Origin: Deltaproteobacteria bacterium
Lineage (GTDB): Bacteria; Myxococcota; Myxococcia; Myxococcales; 40CM-4-68-19
Direction of reading: 5' to 3'
Assembly (NCBI GenBank): GCA_025358085.1
Contig: JANYKT010000026.1
Span: forward strand, 1-43,453
DNA length: 43,453 bases
In this document: piece by piece, positions 1-9,442 of the stretch
How the letters are laid out: every line of letters starts with the position of its first letter
Numbering within the stretch: position 1 is the stretch's first letter
The notes under the pieces: generated by a model
Seen by the model: the letters and a program-made list of their open reading frames with translations, nothing else
Told to the model about the DNA's origin: nothing
The model's database searches: none
Translations under genes and position numbers: made by a program

Positions 1-882
<882 letters not shown>

Positions 883-916
883 CGGCGCCGGTCTGCGAGG
901 AAAGAGTTCCTGGCCC

Positions 917-950
917 TGGCTGCGCTGCGCAACCTAAGGCGCGGCAGCCA
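917..950 (+). terminator. Stem-loop after recA, possible terminator
   Basis: TGGCTGC (917-923) pairs perfectly with GCAGCCA (944-950), with an inner GCGC/GCGC pairing. It lies 35 bases after the recA stop. No T-run follows, so it may be a Rho-assisted terminator, a 3'-end stabiliser or chance pairing. The rest of 883-1051 shows nothing convincing. Confidence 0.3.
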
Positions 951-1051
951 AGGCGCGGGATGAAAGCGTTTCCGGGAAGCGATGGTCACGAACGCGACAA
1001 TCGCGGGGCTCGGGCGCCCAACGCGCTAGACTGTGCGGAAGGCAAACTCAG

Positions 1052-2497
1052 GTGACCCTCCTCTACCAGACCCGCCAGACCGAACTCGCCATCGGCAGCG
1101 CTGACTGGCTGCTGGCGGTCATCGGCGCGGTCGCGGTGCAGCCTCCGCAGGCGGTTCGCAGACTCCTACCGCGGGAGCGGCGCGCCTTCCTCGAGGCGCG
1201 GGTGCACGCGAGCGGCCTGGACTACGGCACCGGATCCGTCGACCCCGCCGTGGAGCTGGACCCCATGGCAACACCGGGCGCGCGGGCCTTCGCGCATTTC
1301 GTCGCCGGATTGGTGCGGCTCTGTGCCTGCGCGGGTGCGCTCGCCGAGTCCGCTTATTTTCTGCGCAACGGGCGCGCACGAGACAGCACCAGCGCAGCGC
1401 TCGACAGCGAGCCTGTCGACGCACTCACGTCCGTGGCGCCTGACATCGCAGTCCAGGCGCGCCGCGCGCAGCTGCTGGCGGTGCTGGCCGCGGTGGGCGG
1501 AGAGGCGCGCGCGGCGGCGCAACTCTTCGCGGACCCGCTGGGAGACCCGTCGCGACAGACGCGGCTGGCCGGCCGCATCGCGCCCCGGCTCGCGCGCAGG
1601 TATCTGTCCGAGAGCGGTCCGTTTGCCGGTCTGCCCCTGCACAACGGTCTCTGCGCCATTGAGGTGCGGACCTGCGTCACTCTGGCCCTCGCCTCGTTCG
1701 GCCACGGGCGCATCTCGCCAGCGGCGGCCGCAGTTGCCGAGCGCACCGCGAGAAGCTGGCGTGCGCTCCTGGTCGAGCTGCTCGCGGGACTTGCGCGCGT
1801 GCAGACGAACGGCAAGGTCTCGCTCAAGGGCCTCGATCAAGTCCTGCGCTCCCAACGGCTGCCACCCCGGGAGGCGCGGCTGCTGCGCCGCTCGCTCCTG
1901 CATCCGCGCGAGCTCGAAGCGCTGGCCCCGGCGCTGCACAGCGAGGCGCTGCGCAAGTTTGCGCTCACGCAGGTGCTGCTCGGCGCACTGGTGGACCGGC
2001 GCTTTGAAGCCGGCGAGGTGGCTTTCGTCGAGCGACTCGCCGCCGCCACCTCGGTGTCCGCGGGCGACCTTGCCTTGCTCGAGGTTGCGGTGGACGATTT
2101 CTATCGTCGCAACAAGGATGCGCTCGCGGCGCTGCAGCTCGCGGCTATGCCCGAAGGGTTGCCGCACGCCCTCACCACCCGGCTCGAGGCAGCGGTGCGC
2201 GACAACCTCGACCGTATCCTCCAGGAGATCCGCGAGACCGGCGAACTCGCCGAACTGCTGGCGAAGGCCGGCGTCGGCGGGTCCTTGTCGGTGACCGACA
2301 AGGCCAAGGTGCGCGAGCAGCTCATCGATCTGGCCAAGACAATCCCGGCGCTGGCCATCTTTGCCGCGCCGGGCGGCATGCTGCTCCTGCCCATCCTGCT
2401 GAAGCTGTTGCCGTTCAACCTGCTGCCGAGCAGCTTCGTCGACCCGCCGCTGCAACCGCCGGCGCTGCCCGAGCCGCGCCGGCGTGCCGGATCCTGA
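1052..2497 (+). CDS. TerB-like/LETM1-like domain protein
   Basis: 481 residues from a GTG start. The middle (about 298-350) reads like a TerB-type helical domain: a run of hydrophobic helices with a D-R-R-F-E-A-G-E-V segment, followed by F-V-E-R-L-A and a second acidic helix. The C-terminal part (about 395-465) matches the LETM1 pattern: an L-L-x-K-A-G-V region, then K-x-K-V-R-E-Q-L, then I-P-A-L-A-I-F-x-x-P-G-G, a hydrophobic stretch of repeated LLPILLKLLP type, and L-L-P-S-S-F. The first 290 residues are alanine- and arginine-rich and unrecognised. LETM1 proteins are inner-mitochondrial membrane proteins linked to cation exchange and ribosome binding; bacterial LETM1-related proteins, some combined with TerB-like domains, are poorly characterised. 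The hydrophobic C-terminal stretch suggests membrane contact. Domain calls are by eye; molecular function unknown. Confidence 0.75.
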   Translation: MTLLYQTRQTELAIGSADWLLAVIGAVAVQPPQAVRRLLPRERRAFLEARVHASGLDYGTGSVDPAVELDPMATPGARAFAHFVAGLVRLCACAGALAESAYFLRNGRARDSTSAALDSEPVDALTSVAPDIAVQARRAQLLAVLAAVGGEARAAAQLFADPLGDPSRQTRLAGRIAPRLARRYLSESGPFAGLPLHNGLCAIEVRTCVTLALASFGHGRISPAAAAVAERTARSWRALLVELLAGLARVQTNGKVSLKGLDQVLRSQRLPPREARLLRRSLLHPRELEALAPALHSEALRKFALTQVLLGALVDRRFEAGEVAFVERLAAATSVSAGDLALLEVAVDDFYRRNKDALAALQLAAMPEGLPHALTTRLEAAVRDNLDRILQEIRETGELAELLAKAGVGGSLSVTDKAKVREQLIDLAKTIPALAIFAAPGGMLLLPILLKLLPFNLLPSSFVDPPLQPPALPEPRRRAGS

Positions 2498-2521
2498 ACA
2501 GCGCTCTGAACGCTTCCGCGA

Positions 2522-2540
2522 CGACGAGCCGGACTCGTCG
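2522..2540. other. Short perfect hairpin after the LETM1-like gene
   Basis: CGACGAG and CTCGTCG form a 7-bp stem around a CCGGA loop, 25 bases after the stop at 2497. No T-run follows on either strand, so a terminator role is only a possibility. Confidence 0.25.
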
Positions 2541-2608
2541 CACGATCGCCAACAGATCGCCCTGGTTGAGGCTTCCCCGGCCTCGCGGTGCCTCCTAGCA
2601 TTTCCCGC

Positions 2609-2872
2609 ATGAGCTACCGAATCGAGGTCGACCCCGAGGCTGGCCAAGTCCTGCGCACGTTGCGTGCGCACGTCGTCCAGCGCCTGGGGCACCTTCTGGC
2701 CGAGCTAGCCGAGCTGATTTCGGCGGGTCAGCCGGCGCCTGCGCGCCTCGAAGACGGCACTGTCGCCCTGCTCGAAGCGGACGATTACGTCCTCTTCTAC
2801 GAGGTCAATCCCCTTGAGCAGACCCTCAACGTCCGCTCGATCCAGCTGCGCGCTCTCGGCGCGCCTGCCTAG
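2609..2872 (+). CDS. RelE/ParE-like small protein (orphan)
   Basis: 87 residues from ATG 2609; an in-frame GTG at 2588 is possible, but the ATG removes an unrelated N-terminal tail. The pattern fits the RelE/ParE toxin fold: an N-terminal strand (YRIEVD), two amphipathic helices, then a C-terminal sheet with DDYVLFYEVNP and a hydrophobic V-R-S-I-Q strand, where RelE proteins have R-x-x-Y-x-V-D. The usual Arg/Lys/Tyr catalytic residues near the C-terminus are not obvious. No antitoxin-sized gene overlaps or abuts it: upstream is the LETM1-like gene and downstream is an oppositely oriented small gene. It may be a domesticated member with no toxin activity. Fold call moderate, function unknown. 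Confidence 0.6.
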   Translation: MSYRIEVDPEAGQVLRTLRAHVVQRLGHLLAELAELISAGQPAPARLEDGTVALLEADDYVLFYEVNPLEQTLNVRSIQLRALGAPA

Positions 2873-2903
2873 TCCAACTTAACCTTGCCAGGTCGCGAGG
2901 CGG

Positions 2904-3104
2904 CTACTCGTCTTCGAGCTTGGGCTGCGGCCCGGGAATGATGCCGGCGATGTCGGGATCGATGTCGTCCTTGCCGTCACCCTTCAGGTCCGCGCGCTCA
3001 CCCTTCTCTTTCTTGCGCAGCACGCGCTTCTCTTCCTTCTCCTTGGCCCTCTCCTGCCGCGCGAGCTCTTTCTGCCGCTTCGATGCTCCCGGATTCATCG
3101 CCAT
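2904..3104 (-). CDS. Small lysine/glutamate-rich protein
   Basis: 66 residues, starting MAMNPGASKRQKELARQERA. Residues 8-45 are almost entirely K, R, E and Q, predicted as one long charged helix; the tail is acidic with a conserved-looking DIDPDIAGIIPGPQP. A strong ribosome site (AGGAG) lies about 6 bases before ATG 3104, which supports real translation. I recall similar small charged proteins annotated as hypothetical in myxobacterial genomes, but cannot confirm this here. The composition would suit binding to nucleic acid or ribosomes. It is convergent with the RelE-like gene, with 31 bases between the stops. Confidence 0.7.
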   Translation of the reverse strand: MAMNPGASKRQKELARQERAKEKEEKRVLRKKEKGERADLKGDGKDDIDPDIAGIIPGPQPKLEDE

Positions 3105-3166
3105 GGTTTCTCCTGCCCTCGAGGCTGAGCTTCCAACGCCGCTGTGAAAACGGCTTCAAGACACGA

Positions 3167-3197
3167 AAGGCCCGGTCTCGAAGAGAGACCGGGCCTT
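3167..3197 (-). terminator. Intrinsic terminator of the cold-shock gene
   Basis: A perfect 13-bp inverted repeat (AAGGCCCGGTCTC / GAGACCGGGCCTT) encloses a 5-base loop, 19 bases past the cold-shock stop on the minus strand. A T-enriched stretch (TTTCGTGTCTTG) follows. This is the clearest terminator in the window and separates the cold-shock gene from the lysine-rich gene downstream. Confidence 0.85.
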
Positions 3198-3216
3198 GAT
3201 CGGCGCAAAACGCCGC

Positions 3217-3423
3217 TTATGAAACCTTGCGGACATTCTGGGCCTGGAGGCCCTTGGGACCCTTCACCACTTCGAACTCAACCTTCTCGCCCTCGGCGAG
3301 GCTACGGAAGCCCTCTGACTTGATCGCGGTGTGGTGGCAGAATACGTCTTCGCCCCCGCCGTCTTGGGTAATGAAGCCGAAGCCCTTGGTGTCATTGAAC
3401 CACTTCACGGTTCCAGTAGCCAT
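3217..3423 (-). CDS. Cold-shock domain protein, CspA family
   Basis: 68-residue single cold-shock domain, an RNA/ssDNA chaperone that melts structure in transcripts. RNP1 is K-G-F-G-F-I (about residues 15-20) and RNP2 is V-F-C-H-H-T-A-I, with Cys where most family members have Val. It ends in the usual A-Q-N-V-R-K-V-S. The frame stays open upstream to 3591, but ATG 3423 gives the standard family N-terminus ([10 protein letters not shown]) and has AAGGA about 10 bases before it. It is monocistronic between its own promoter and terminator, with a 5' leader of roughly 70 bases, the kind of leader often used for temperature-dependent control in this family. Confidence 0.95.
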   Translation of the reverse strand: MATGTVKWFNDTKGFGFITQDGGGEDVFCHHTAIKSEGFRSLAEGEKVEFEVVKGPKGLQAQNVRKVS

Positions 3424-3501
3424 CTGATGCGAATCCTTCTCGAACGGGGACGGATGGAAGTGCCGCCGCCGACGCCCGGCAAAGCCTCTGGCGCGCCGGC
3501 T

Positions 3502-3530
3502 TAAGTACGAGCGAGCGGCAGGAAAGTCAA
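3502..3530 (-). promoter_or_regulatory. Sigma70-type promoter for the cold-shock gene
   Basis: On the minus strand TTGACT (3525-3530) and TACTTA (3502-3507) are separated by exactly 17 bases, in the intergenic space before the cold-shock start. The implied transcript start is near 3495. Confidence 0.6.
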
Positions 3531-3594
3531 GCCGCCCGGGACCCGCTGTCAGAGGGAGATCGCCGCGCTGCCGAAAGACCGCATCCCCCAAAAT

Positions 3595-6500
3595 TCAAGT
3601 GCCGGTGCCGGGCATATCGCCGAGCGCGCGGATGAGCACCTCGCGCGGCTTGGCGCCATCGGCGGGACCGACGATGCCGTCTTTTTCCATTCGCTCGATC
3701 ATCCTCGCGGCTCGGTTGTACCCGACCCGCAGCTTGCGCTGCAGCAGCGAAATGGAGATGAAGCGCATGTCCGCGAGCGAGGCGATGGCCTGGTCATACA
3801 GCTCGTCCGGGCCCTGCTCGTCCTGGGGGGATCCGCCCTCGGAGTCCTCGGCGCGCGGCTTGAGGATGTTCGGGTCATAGATCGGCGAGCCCTGCAACTT
3901 CCAGTGCTCGACCACTGCGTGGATCTCCTTTTCGTCCACATACGGCCCGTGCACGCGCGTCAGGGCCGAGGTGCCCGGCGGCAGGATGAGCATGTCGCCC
4001 ATGCCGAGCAGGTTCTCCGCGCCCGGCGTGTTGATGATGGTCGCCGAGTCGTGCCGCGAGGCCACCTGGAACGAGATACGCGCCGGGAAGTTGGCTTTGA
4101 TCACCCCGGTGACCACATCGGTGGACGGCCTCTGCGTGGCGACCATCAGGTGGATGCCCGCCGCGCGCGCCATCTGCGCGAGCCGCGCGATGTACGTCTC
4201 CACCTCGCGCGAGGCGACCATCATCAAGTCCGCCAGTTCGTCGATGATGATGACGATGTACGGCAGCTTCTTGAGCGGCTCGACCGCCAGCGCTTCCTGC
4301 TTGCCCGGCAGATCGATCGGCTGCCCCTGAGCCTGCAGCTCCTTGTGCAGCCACTCGGCGCCGGTTTCCTCGCCCGCGATTTTGCGCTCGTTCGCTCGCA
4401 GCAGCCGCACGGCAGGATTGTCGGTCTCGAGCCGCGCGACCTCGCCCGACGCCGCCGCTGCCTGCAGCTCGTGCGTGTCCAGCGACACGTCGGTCAGGTC
4501 CACCACCCGTTTCGGCTTGGGTAGCTCCTTCGCCGACTTGCGGCCGAGCCCGCCGTCCTTCTCGACCAGCTTGTTGAACGAGGCGATGTTGCGCACGCCG
4601 CAGTCGGCCAGCAGCTGGTAGCGGCGCTCCATCTCCTCGACTCCCCAGCGCAGCGCCATGGCCGCCTTTTTGGAGTCGGTCACCACCGGCAACAGGAGAT
4701 GCGGAATGCCCTCGTAGACCGAGAGCTCGAGCATCTTCGGGTCGACCATCAGGAAGCGCACCTCCTCCGGGGACGCACGCAGGAGCAGCGAGACGATCAT
4801 CGAGTTGACCGCCACCGACTTGCCCGAGCCCGTGGTGCCGGCGATCAGCATGTGCGGCATCTTTGCCAGGTCGGCGACGTACGGCATGCCCTCGATGTCC
4901 TTGCCGAGGCACATGGCGAGCTTCGACGGGGACTTCTGGAACGCGTCCTGCTCGACCAGCTCGCGCAGAACCACCGACTGGCGCACCTTGTTGGGCACCT
5001 CGATCCCCACCACCCCCTTGCCGGGAATCGGCGCGACGATGCGTACGCGCATGGCCTCCATCGCCATGGCGAGGTCGTCCTGCAGCGAGGCGATGCGCGA
5101 GACCTTCACGCCCGCGGCCGGGAGGAACTCGAACATCGTTACCACCGGGCCGGGGCGGATCTGCGTCACCTGGCCCTCGATTCCAAACGACGCGAGCTTG
5201 TTGCGCAGCTTCTCGGCGGTCTGCGTGAGCGCGTCGCGATCGAGCGGCGCCACCGCCGCGATCTCGCCGGTGAGGATGCTGACCGGCGGAAGCGTGAAAT
5301 GCTTGAGGCCCCGGGTCATGGTGAACCCTGAGCTGGCCTCGGCGGGGCGCGGCTCGGGCAGCTTGAGCGCCTCCTGCACCGGCGCAGCGCGGGGAGGCGC
5401 CTTGGGCTCGATGATCATCGGCGGCGGCGGGCGCGCGGACCCTGCGGGCAGCGCCTCCGCGGAGGTGCTGGCGCTGCTGCTGGCGGCCCCGGCTGCGCCG
5501 GCCATTTTCTCCATGGACTGCGCGGAAATGGCCGGGTCCTGGGACACCGCGGTGTCCGGCGCTGCTGCGGAAGCGAGGCTCGTGGCGGTGAGCGCAGCGC
5601 TCCTTGCCGCACTCGACGAAAGCGCACGCACCGCTTTCGCACTCGACATGGTCGCGGCGGTGACGGCCAGACTCGCGCCGGCCGCGGCCTGGTCCGGCGG
5701 CAGAACCGCGATCGCGGCAACGGCAGGCGCGGCCTGCTTTTGCGCCGGCGGCGCGAGCTGAGAAGCGAGCGGCGCCGTCAGCTGAGGTAGAAGCGCGACT
5801 GACAAAGGCTCGGTGCCGGACGCGGGGTCCTTCTTCTTGCGCCGCGACTCGGCGACGGCCAGCGCAATGGGCTCGCGCGGGTCCTCGGGCGGCTCGTCCG
5901 CCGCCGCCAGCAAGAGTGCTTGCGCCTTCTTCGAGAGCTTCTCTCTCTTGAGCGCGGGCTCATCCTGATCGACAATCGGCGGGACGCGCCCGTCCTCGCG
6001 AACCTCGTCCTCACCGTCGTCCTGAGCCTCGGGCAAGTCGTTCGCCGCGGTGGCGCGCGCGAAGGCCGCGGCGGCCCCCTTGAGCGCGAGCGCTCCTCCA
6101 GCGACGCCGAGCCGCCCCGCCGCGGCCGCTGCGCGCAGTGCCCAAAGATCGGTCGCGACCGCGAGGGTGGCCAGCGCGACCGCGCAAAGGAGCACCGCGG
6201 CGCCGGCGGTCGACAAAGCGTCCCGGGCGGCCGACGCCAGTAGCGCGCCCAATTCTCCGCCCGCGGGATGACCCTGCAGCCGCCCGTGCACGAGCAGATC
6301 GATCAGCGCCATGGCCGCCGCGGAGAAGAGGATCCATGAGGTCGCGCGACCGAACGAAAGCCGCGGCCGCCCGGCCAGAAGCGCGCAGGAGAGCGCGAGC
6401 ACGAAGATCGCGGCGGCGTACGCGCCCACGCCCGCCGCCTCCAAAAGGATCCGTGCGAGCGAGTGGCCCACCGGTCCGGCCCAGTTCTGGCCCAGGCCCC

Positions 6501-6654
6501 GCGGTCGATAGCTCCCGAGCCCGAGCAGCGCCACCACCGCCGCGGCCCCCAGCAGGATCCCGACGACAGGCCGCCGCCACTTGGCTGCGGTCGCCGAACG
6601 TTGCTCCCGGCCGGACGACTTCGCTGCTTTCGAAACCTTGGCCTTGCGACCCAT
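3595..6654 (-). CDS. ftsK: DNA translocase FtsK
   Basis: 1019 residues from ATG 6654. FtsK pumps double-stranded DNA at the division septum to finish chromosome segregation and dimer resolution. In order: a basic N-terminus, four or so membrane helices within residues about 25-190, a long Ala/Pro-rich linker (about 190-500), the motor with Walker A (GTTGSGKS, near 605) and Walker B (IVIIIDELADLMM, near 795), and a C-terminal gamma winged helix (about 945-1010, with ISISLLQRKLRVGYNRAARM) that reads polar KOPS sites. About 90 residues sit between the N-K-L-V-E-K segment and Walker B, where most relatives have a short loop. The reading frame continues upstream opposite the zinc-ribbon gene, but ATG 6654 gives the expected basic cytoplasmic start. 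A promoter lies just upstream. Confidence 0.96.
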   Translation of the reverse strand: MGRKAKVSKAAKSSGREQRSATAAKWRRPVVGILLGAAAVVALLGLGSYRPRGLGQNWAGPVGHSLARILLEAAGVGAYAAAIFVLALSCALLAGRPRLSFGRATSWILFSAAAMALIDLLVHGRLQGHPAGGELGALLASAARDALSTAGAAVLLCAVALATLAVATDLWALRAAAAAGRLGVAGGALALKGAAAAFARATAANDLPEAQDDGEDEVREDGRVPPIVDQDEPALKREKLSKKAQALLLAAADEPPEDPREPIALAVAESRRKKKDPASGTEPLSVALLPQLTAPLASQLAPPAQKQAAPAVAAIAVLPPDQAAAGASLAVTAATMSSAKAVRALSSSAARSAALTATSLASAAAPDTAVSQDPAISAQSMEKMAGAAGAASSSASTSAEALPAGSARPPPPMIIEPKAPPRAAPVQEALKLPEPRPAEASSGFTMTRGLKHFTLPPVSILTGEIAAVAPLDRDALTQTAEKLRNKLASFGIEGQVTQIRPGPVVTMFEFLPAAGVKVSRIASLQDDLAMAMEAMRVRIVAPIPGKGVVGIEVPNKVRQSVVLRELVEQDAFQKSPSKLAMCLGKDIEGMPYVADLAKMPHMLIAGTTGSGKSVAVNSMIVSLLLRASPEEVRFLMVDPKMLELSVYEGIPHLLLPVVTDSKKAAMALRWGVEEMERRYQLLADCGVRNIASFNKLVEKDGGLGRKSAKELPKPKRVVDLTDVSLDTHELQAAAASGEVARLETDNPAVRLLRANERKIAGEETGAEWLHKELQAQGQPIDLPGKQEALAVEPLKKLPYIVIIIDELADLMMVASREVETYIARLAQMARAAGIHLMVATQRPSTDVVTGVIKANFPARISFQVASRHDSATIINTPGAENLLGMGDMLILPPGTSALTRVHGPYVDEKEIHAVVEHWKLQGSPIYDPNILKPRAEDSEGGSPQDEQGPDELYDQAIASLADMRFISISLLQRKLRVGYNRAARMIERMEKDGIVGPADGAKPREVLIRALGDMPGTGT

Positions 6655-6703
6655 CTTGAGCGCCTCCACCGGATGCCTGAACCTGCCGCTTGCGGAACCG
6701 CCG

Positions 6704-6731
6704 ACTTTAGGAGCGGTCCGCGTTCCGTCAA
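6704..6731 (-). promoter_or_regulatory. Putative ftsK promoter
   Basis: Minus-strand TTGACG (6726-6731) and TAAAGT (6704-6709), spaced by 16 bases, sit 50 bases before the ftsK start. It is divergent from the zinc-ribbon gene promoter, whose -35 begins 35 bases away. Confidence 0.45.
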
Positions 6732-6766
6732 CTTTCCGGCCGCCTGGAAAACGCGCGCGAGTCGGC

Positions 6767-6795
6767 TTTACACTGGAGTTGGTAGCGCCTATCGT
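6767..6795 (+). promoter_or_regulatory. Putative promoter for the zinc-ribbon/TPR gene
   Basis: TTTACA (6767-6772), a 17-base spacer and TATCGT (6790-6795), 45 bases before the start at 6841. Found by eye against the sigma70 consensus. Confidence 0.45.
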
Positions 6796-6840
6796 GCGTC
6801 GCTTTTCGAGACTCGAAGTCAAGTCGAGGGGACCACCCGC

Positions 6841-8739
6841 ATGGAAGTTCGCTGCGACAAGTGTCAGGCCCGCTATCGGGTCGCCGACGAGAAGATTGGC
6901 CCGCAGGGCCTGACCATGAAGTGCGGGAAGTGCCAGAACCAGTTCCGCGTGTCGCGCGAAGCAGCCGCGCCGGCGGCGACAATTGCCGACCAGTCGCCGG
7001 TGCCGCCGAGGCCCGCGATGCCGCCCAGGCTCGCGCCGGCGCCCGCTCCGGCGAAGCCGCCGGCTGCTGCCGTGCCGAAGCGCCCCGAGCCAGAGAGCAA
7101 CGCCACCATGGTGTTCGGCCAGTCGCCGATTGCTCCAGCGAAGCCGGTCGCTGCGAAACCGCCGCCCGCCTCTTCCGCCTCGAGCCCCCCTGCGAAAGTT
7201 CCCGCCGGCGGGCCGGTCAAGCCGCCAGTCGCGCGGCCAGCTACGCCCGCGGTGAACCCCGCGGACGAGGGCGCCGGCCGAACGATGATGTTCCAGACCG
7301 GCAACGTGAAGGCGCCGCCCCCGGCGGTCAAGCGACCGCCCGGGTTGACCTTGACCCCGGCCGCCGCGCCCGAGAGCAACGCGACCCTGATGTTCGGTCA
7401 GTCGAAAGTGGCGAAGCCGGCTGCGCCGATGGCCAGGGCGGCCCCGGTGAAGCCGCCGGGCGCGCAGCCGGCCGAGAACGAGAGCGGCGCCACCATGGTG
7501 TTTGGCCAATCGCCGATTGCTCCGGCTGCGCCCAGGCCGTCGTCGCCGAAGCCTCCGCAGCTGAAGCCCGCCGTCCCCGGGGATTCGGCCGGCGCAACCG
7601 TGATGTTCGGATCGGGGACCGACCTTCCCACCCGGCAGTCCGCGCCGGTCGCAAAAGCCGCACCACCACGGGTCGAACAGGCCCCGCCATTCGAGCCGGA
7701 AGCGAGCGCAATCACCGCGGCCGATCCGCAGTCGGAAGCGCTGACAGAGAGCCGCCCGAGCGTGGACGCTGCCCTCGACGAAGTTGCCGGGGGCGAGGAC
7801 GGCGAAGGCCAGAGCCGCTCCGCTTCCTACGACGCGCCCGAAGGACAGGGCGGCGTACAGGTGGACGGCCTGGACGCGGGAGAAGATTCTCCCCCGGAGG
7901 AGGGCGCCGAGGGCACCTTCGACAAGGCTCCGCCCCGCGGGCTTCTCATCGGCATCGCTGCCGGCGCGGCCGCGCTGGTCCTCATCCTGATCGCGTCGGT
8001 GGTCTGGAAGAAGATGGCCCACCACGCGCCGCCCCCGGCCGCGCTGGAAGCGCTCGCGGCCTCGCAGACCGCGGCCAGCAAGGATTCTCTCGCCTCGCTC
8101 GCGGACGCCGAAGCCAAGGCTAAAGACGCAATCGAACAGGCCGGCGGCAAGTCGCACTTCTCGCGAGGTCCCGCGCAGCTCGCCCAGGTGGACGTGCAGT
8201 GGGCCGACGCGCTCAACGACCAAGCGACGCTGCTGTCGACCAGGAACGCCAGCGAAACGGACGAGGCGAAGAAGTCCGCGGCCGAGACGAAGATCGCCGA
8301 GCTGCAGTCGCAGGCGAAGGGCAAGCTGAAGGTAGCCTTCGACACGCTCACCGTGGCGATCAGGGCCGAAGCGAAGTCGCCCGACCTCGAGCTGGCGCTG
8401 GCCGAGTACTACCGCGCGCAGGGCTCGGTCTCGAACATGAACAAGGAACTCAGGAAGGCGCAGGCGCTCAAGGCCGACGAAGCGCACGTTTCGCTGGTGC
8501 AGGGCGAGGCGCTGTTGCAGGAAGACGACGGTGGCGAGAAGGCGGTGCCCAAGCTGAAAGCCGCCCTGGCCGCGGCTCCGCAGAGCGCGCGCATCCACTT
8601 CCGCCTGGCCCAGGCCGACGTCTCGATGAAGAACAACGACGACGCGCTCAAGGAGTTGAAGCAGGTGCTGCAGCTCTCTCCGCAGCACGAGCGCGCGAAG
8701 CTCTTGATGGAACAAATCGCGACGACTCCCGCGCAGTAG
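6841..8739 (+). CDS. MJ0042 zinc-ribbon, TM and TPR protein with TxMFG repeats
   Basis: 632 residues. The frame is open well upstream, but ATG 6841 begins a textbook MJ0042 zinc ribbon (Cys 5, 8, 28, 31). Then comes a Pro/Ala-rich disordered region in which T-(M/L/V)-(V/M)-F-G/Q recurs five times (near residues 90, 148, 182, 218, 253); three are preceded by E-S-N-A or E-S-G-A and three are followed by a Q-S segment. After an acidic stretch there is one membrane helix (about 367-388), followed by K-K, and a C-terminal TPR-like helical region (about 510-630). The N-terminal basic pattern suggests zinc ribbon in the cytoplasm and TPR outside it. Comparable zinc-ribbon front ends occur in myxobacterial motility and signalling proteins such as AgmX/GltJ, but the rest does not match that protein. 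Role unknown. Confidence 0.85.
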   Translation: MEVRCDKCQARYRVADEKIGPQGLTMKCGKCQNQFRVSREAAAPAATIADQSPVPPRPAMPPRLAPAPAPAKPPAAAVPKRPEPESNATMVFGQSPIAPAKPVAAKPPPASSASSPPAKVPAGGPVKPPVARPATPAVNPADEGAGRTMMFQTGNVKAPPPAVKRPPGLTLTPAAAPESNATLMFGQSKVAKPAAPMARAAPVKPPGAQPAENESGATMVFGQSPIAPAAPRPSSPKPPQLKPAVPGDSAGATVMFGSGTDLPTRQSAPVAKAAPPRVEQAPPFEPEASAITAADPQSEALTESRPSVDAALDEVAGGEDGEGQSRSASYDAPEGQGGVQVDGLDAGEDSPPEEGAEGTFDKAPPRGLLIGIAAGAAALVLILIASVVWKKMAHHAPPPAALEALAASQTAASKDSLASLADAEAKAKDAIEQAGGKSHFSRGPAQLAQVDVQWADALNDQATLLSTRNASETDEAKKSAAETKIAELQSQAKGKLKVAFDTLTVAIRAEAKSPDLELALAEYYRAQGSVSNMNKELRKAQALKADEAHVSLVQGEALLQEDDGGEKAVPKLKAALAAAPQSARIHFRLAQADVSMKNNDDALKELKQVLQLSPQHERAKLLMEQIATTPAQ

Positions 8740-8753
8740 TCAGCAAGGACACC

Positions 8754-9083
8754 ATGGCCACCGACAAGAAGCCCAGCACGCTCGAGGAAGAGTACTTCGC
8801 CCGCGAGGACGCCGAGCGGCTGCGCAAGCTGCACGCCGACGAGCAATCCTCCCTGCGGCAGGGCCAGAAAGACGCGCTGCGCAGTCTTCACGCCGGCCGC
8901 TGCTCGGGTTGCGGCGCGCAGCTGGTGCCCGAGCAGGTGAGCGGCATCGTCATCCAGCATTGTCCTGCCTGCGGTGGCGCGTTCCTCGACAAGCGCGCCT
9001 GGGACACGCTGCACGCGCATGCCGATTCCCAGACCGTGATGGGCGCGGTGCTCAACTGGTTCAAAGCCGGAAGCAAGCCGTAA
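8754..9083 (+). CDS. TFIIB-type zinc-ribbon small protein
   Basis: 109 residues from ATG 8754, 14 bases after the zinc-ribbon/TPR gene. The N-terminal half is a charged helix ([16 protein letters not shown]). The C-terminal half has C-S-G-C-G followed about 20 residues later by [10 protein letters not shown], the zf-TFIIB (COG3809-like) pattern, including the typical aromatic/Asp after the second cysteine pair. These proteins are common, small and mostly uncharacterised. It lies in the same orientation between a second zinc-ribbon gene and gatC, so it probably shares a transcript. Confidence 0.82.
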   Translation: MATDKKPSTLEEEYFAREDAERLRKLHADEQSSLRQGQKDALRSLHAGRCSGCGAQLVPEQVSGIVIQHCPACGGAFLDKRAWDTLHAHADSQTVMGAVLNWFKAGSKP

Positions 9084-9099
9084 GAGAGCGCCCCGGGCC

Positions 9100-9387
9100 A
9101 TGGCCATCGACCGCGCCCAGGTGCGCCATGTGGCACGCCTGGCTCGCCTCCGCCTGTCGGCCGCGGAGGAGGAACTCTATGCGGCGCAGCTCGGCGCGGT
9201 GCTGGGCTATCTCGAGCGGCTGGCCGCGGTGGACGTCAGCTCTGTCGAGCCGCTCAGCTTCGCCGGCGACGAAGGCAGCAGCTTGCGCGAGGACGTGGCC
9301 CGGTCGGGCCTGTCGCGCGAACAGGCCCTGGCCGCGGCGCCGCAGCACGACGCCCAGGCCTTCGTGGTGCCGAGGATCATCGAATGA
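9100..9387 (+). CDS. gatC: Glu/Asp-tRNA amidotransferase subunit C
   Basis: 95 residues, the usual length. GatC wraps around GatA and stabilises the GatCAB heterotrimer, which converts Glu-tRNA(Gln) and/or Asp-tRNA(Asn) into the correctly amidated forms. Family features seen: V-x-x-V-A-R-L-A-R-L near the start, an L-x-Y-L-E-R-L helix, L-R-E-D near residue 68, and the ending F-V-V-P-R-I-I-E. It opens the gatC-gatA-gatB run. Presence of the trimer implies indirect charging of Gln and/or Asn tRNA in this organism. Confidence 0.96.
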   Translation: MAIDRAQVRHVARLARLRLSAAEEELYAAQLGAVLGYLERLAAVDVSSVEPLSFAGDEGSSLREDVARSGLSREQALAAAPQHDAQAFVVPRIIE

Positions 9388-9442
9388 TTGCGCTCGGCTC
9401 GATCAACCCATCGCGGATCGGGACTTTCGCGGAGCTCTCCGT

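Noticed and set aside
960-1055. 31-codon frame between recA and the LETM1-like gene
   Set aside because: Mixed codon endings, polar low-complexity product and no ribosome site.
6655-8715. FtsK frame continues open upstream for about 690 codons on the minus strand
   Set aside because: It is the shadow of the zinc-ribbon/TPR gene in GC-rich DNA: sequence is low-complexity Arg/Gly-rich, and ATG 6654 gives the normal FtsK N-terminus.
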